The position numbers and the translations under genes are program-made. Shown piece by piece: positions 21,495 to 23,587 of a DNA stretch of 23,587 nt; the stretch's first letter is position 1; the number at the start of each line of letters is the position of its first letter. The notes below the pieces were generated by a model. The model saw nothing but the letters and a program-made list of their open reading frames with translations. It ran no database searches and was not told the DNA's origin. Origin of the DNA: a virus; IMG/VR virus record IMGVR_UViG_3300043466_000571, positions 1 to 23,587 of that record. One strand, 5' to 3'.

Positions 21495-22067
21495 ATGGCT
21501 TTAAATTCTGTTTATAAGAAATATTTTCAAAAGTCCAAGGTGTTTATCTATCCGCTTCTTGGAATAAAAAGAGGTAGCAGTGTGGTTCCAACAGAAACTT
21601 ACTTAAGTTGGAATGAATCTTATGCTCCCGAGGATATGAAACTAGTGTGTGTATATCAGAGCCGTACAGATGCAGAGTATATTCAGTTTGAGAAAAATGT
21701 TTTACTAAAACATACTAGACTGAATGACTACATCAAAATAAATGATAACACAACAGTTGCAATTTTTGACTTTTCTGATTTAGGAAATGATTGGTTCTAT
21801 TTTATAGAGGGTAAATACAGCAAAATCAGTCTGAATTTAAAGCACGATGTACTAAACTTTTTTGATAAATATAGTGGAAACTATGCTTATATGCATAGCT
21901 ATTTATTCCCAGAAAAGCATTTTGAAAATTATGCTGAGCTACTGAATGTAGAAGTTGAAATGTTAAAAGAAGTTGGAGAACTCTGTAATAAACCAGATTT
22001 AGATAAAGAATGTCTAATAATGGCAGTTGCAGATTTGGAAAACATAGAAACTAAATTAAATTTGTAA
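21495..22067 (+). CDS. Conserved hypothetical protein in the replication region
   Basis: The protein has 190 residues, five bases after the exonuclease stop codon. It looks mixed alpha/beta (KVFIYPLLGIKRGSSVVP, VAIFDFSDLGNDWFYFIEG) with a helical, acidic C-terminal third. I recall it among crAss-like phage replication-region genes, with no function. Close packing with the exonuclease and the next gene suggests one operon. Confidence 0.8.
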   Translation: MALNSVYKKYFQKSKVFIYPLLGIKRGSSVVPTETYLSWNESYAPEDMKLVCVYQSRTDAEYIQFEKNVLLKHTRLNDYIKINDNTTVAIFDFSDLGNDWFYFIEGKYSKISLNLKHDVLNFFDKYSGNYAYMHSYLFPEKHFENYAELLNVEVEMLKEVGELCNKPDLDKECLIMAVADLENIETKLNL

Positions 22068-22080
22068 AAAAAATCAACAC

Positions 22081-22446
22081 ATGGAAAAATCAATGCTTCT
22101 TGTACAAGCAACTTGGCAAGACAAACAAACATTTAGACTTGTACCAATCAGTGAATCATGTCCTTATGTAGAATGTATTTTTGATCCAGATACAAAAGTA
22201 TTTGTATTGATATCAAAGATTAAGAAAACAACTCTTCATATGCTGCCTAAACTTGATGAGTATGGGCAACCTGTTACAGGAGCTAAAGGTATGAAGCAAG
22301 AGAGACACAAGCTTGAAGTGTTTCAGGAATTCTATATTGAGGATAAAGCAGCTACTGAGGATATAATAAAGAGATTTGCAGACAACGCAAAAACCTTTGA
22401 TTATGCATCTTTTATAGATTCTGAGTCAGCTAAAACATCTAAGTAA
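22081..22446 (+). CDS. Conserved hypothetical protein
   Basis: The protein has 121 residues. It starts with a beta-rich part (MLLVQATWQDKQTFRLVPI, YVECIFDPDTKVFVLISK). A charged, flexible loop (GQPVTGAKGMKQERHK) and a helical end follow. The loop pattern with Gly and Lys recalls DNA-contacting proteins but is not diagnostic. It is the last gene before a strong terminator. Function is unknown. Confidence 0.8.
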   Translation: MEKSMLLVQATWQDKQTFRLVPISESCPYVECIFDPDTKVFVLISKIKKTTLHMLPKLDEYGQPVTGAKGMKQERHKLEVFQEFYIEDKAATEDIIKRFADNAKTFDYASFIDSESAKTSK

Positions 22447-22466
22447 GTAATTACTTTCAAAAAATT

Positions 22467-22500
22467 TCCTAGGGTACTATGTATACCCTAGGATTTTTTT
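22467..22500 (+). terminator. Strong intrinsic terminator
   Basis: A perfect 10-bp stem TCCTAGGGTA/TACCCTAGGA with a 7-nt loop is followed by seven T. It closes the 19200-22446 unit; the polymerase gene starts 40 nt on. Confidence 0.95.
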
Positions 22501-22539
22501 ATAAACTAAATGGGGGGACAGCTTAACTGAACATATCTT

Positions 22540-23587
22540 ATGAGGACACATTGGGTAATGGATTATGAAACCTTAAATAACTGCTTTGTGGCAGTGTTTG
22601 AGGATATCAAAACTGAGCACAGAGAAATATTTGTATGTCATGAATCAAGAAATGATATTGTAGAACTTGTAGAATTCTTATTAAGAAATAAGAGTCTGGA
22701 AGAATGGCATGTTAGTTTTAATGGTTTAGCATTTGACAGTCAGATTACTGAGCATATCTTAAAGAATGCTGATCAGTTAATAGAACAGAATGGTCATACT
22801 ATTGCTAGATTTCTTTATGGTAAAGCACAGAGTGTTATACAAAGAACTAATGATGGTGAGTTTGCAGAGTTTAGTCCTAGAGATCTAAGCATTCGGCAGA
22901 TTGATGTATTTAAACTAAACCACTGGGATAATAATGCTAAGAGATCTAGTTTAAAATGGATTCAGTATACTATGGATTGGAAGAACATAATAGATATGCC
23001 AATTCATCATACCACAAAAGTTGATGCAAGTCTTATTGATTCTATAATTAATTACTGTATTAATGATGTTAGGTCTACTAAACAGATCATGCATCTAAGT
23101 AAAAGTCAGATTGAGTTAAGAAGAAATCTTACTCAGGAGTATAACATAGATTTGTTTAGCGCTTCTGAGCCTAGAATATCTAAAGAGTTATTCCTGCATT
23201 TCTTAAGCAAACAGACTGGTATAAAGAAGTGGGAACTTAGACAAATGAGAACTCACAGAAATAGGATTGTAGTTAAAGATATTATACTACCTTATATAGA
23301 ATTCAAAACAGCTACCTTTCAAAGGTTACTGCAAAAGTTTCAGGATGTTGTTATTTTTCCAAGTGAAACAAAAGGTGGTTTTAAATATTCTATACAGTAT
23401 AAAAATGTCAAAACTGACTATGGTCTTGGTGGTATTCACGGTGCAAGAGCTACTAGAATATATAACTCAGATGAAGATATGGTTATCATGTCTTCAGATG
23501 TTGTAAGTTTCTATCCTAATCTTGCTATTAGAAATAAATGGGCACCAGGTCATTTACCACAAGAAGAATTCTGTGCTTTGTATGAAT
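22540..23587 (+). CDS. Family B DNA polymerase, N-terminal part (3' end outside window)
   Basis: The frame starts at ATG 22540 and runs to the right edge (349 residues seen). The 3'-5' proofreading exonuclease motifs are complete: Exo I MDYETL (D8, E10), Exo II FNGLAFD (N61, D66) and Exo III YCIND (Y172, D176). The polymerase motif A appears as SDVVSFYPNL (D320), the DxxSLYP motif of family B. GLGGIHGA precedes it, as I recall from crAss-like polymerases. It should copy the phage genome together with the DnaB-type helicase and Toprim primase. The palm catalytic second half lies beyond the window. Confidence 0.93.
   Translation, partial: MRTHWVMDYETLNNCFVAVFEDIKTEHREIFVCHESRNDIVELVEFLLRNKSLEEWHVSFNGLAFDSQITEHILKNADQLIEQNGHTIARFLYGKAQSVIQRTNDGEFAEFSPRDLSIRQIDVFKLNHWDNNAKRSSLKWIQYTMDWKNIIDMPIHHTTKVDASLIDSIINYCINDVRSTKQIMHLSKSQIELRRNLTQEYNIDLFSASEPRISKELFLHFLSKQTGIKKWELRQMRTHRNRIVVKDIILPYIEFKTATFQRLLQKFQDVVIFPSETKGGFKYSIQYKNVKTDYGLGGIHGARATRIYNSDEDMVIMSSDVVSFYPNLAIRNKWAPGHLPQEEFCALYE

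Noticed and set aside
1-23587. Stop-codon reassignment (TAG read as Gln), as in some crAss-like phages
   Set aside because: TAG closes several genes exactly where neighbours begin (for example at 1416, 4307 and 16585), and the tRNA is not a suppressor.
1-23587. CRISPR array, insertion sequence or integrase/attachment site
   Set aside because: No regularly spaced repeats, transposase or integrase motifs were seen.

Overview
The window looks like part of the genome of a tailed phage that infects Bacteroidota, most likely a crAss-like (Crassvirales-type) phage. The sequence is AT-rich. Genes are densely packed, almost all on the plus strand, and often joined by ATGA, TAATG or longer overlaps. 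There is a full DNA-replication module: uracil-DNA glycosylase, DnaB-type helicase without its N-terminal domain, Sak4/RecA-like ATPase, SSB-like protein, Toprim primase, PD-(D/E)XK exonuclease and family B DNA polymerase. The host group is suggested by a small protein whose signal peptide ends in ...SYAQ, by a ClpS most like Bacteroidota ClpS, and by small gene families I recall from Bacteroidota phages. Family and taxon names come from memory of motifs, not from a search. TAA, TGA and TAG all end genes, so the standard code is used.

Layout. 1-503 is a coiled-coil protein gene open at the left edge, followed by a hairpin. 503-848 has no gene, but 554-810 folds on paper into a multi-helix RNA closed by a 15-of-16 bp long-range helix, and is the strongest unexplained signal here. 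848-2494 holds small accessory genes with an embedded tRNA-Arg(UCU). 2651-4110 holds three separately transcribed genes, two of them followed by textbook intrinsic terminators. 4128-13981 is one long rightward unit. It starts with tiny accessory genes (one flanked by 24-nt direct repeats, one encoding a secreted protein), an HNH protein, an SF2 helicase, a phage ClpS, membrane proteins and a NinB-like candidate. It is interrupted by a single convergent minus-strand gene (9171-9485) and ends with the replication core (UDG, helicase-adjacent protein, DnaB, unknown, Sak4, SSB). 14034-19107 carries primase, a GIY-YIG nuclease, two DUF-type proteins, and a metallopeptidase/VWA protein plus MoxR-like AAA+ ATPase pair. 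19200-22446 carries a large acidic-tailed protein, the exonuclease and two unknowns. 22540 to the right edge is the 5' part of the DNA polymerase gene.

How it fits together. Strong terminators at about 3567, 4110, 14021, 19193 and 22500 divide the region into transcription units. The replication proteins are spread over three consecutive units, so they are probably expressed together in the early/middle phase. The tRNA-Arg reads AGA, by far the commonest arginine codon here. The accessory genes are candidates for host take-over: ClpS lacking the usual N-terminal delivery extension, a secreted protein, small membrane proteins, and the structured RNA.
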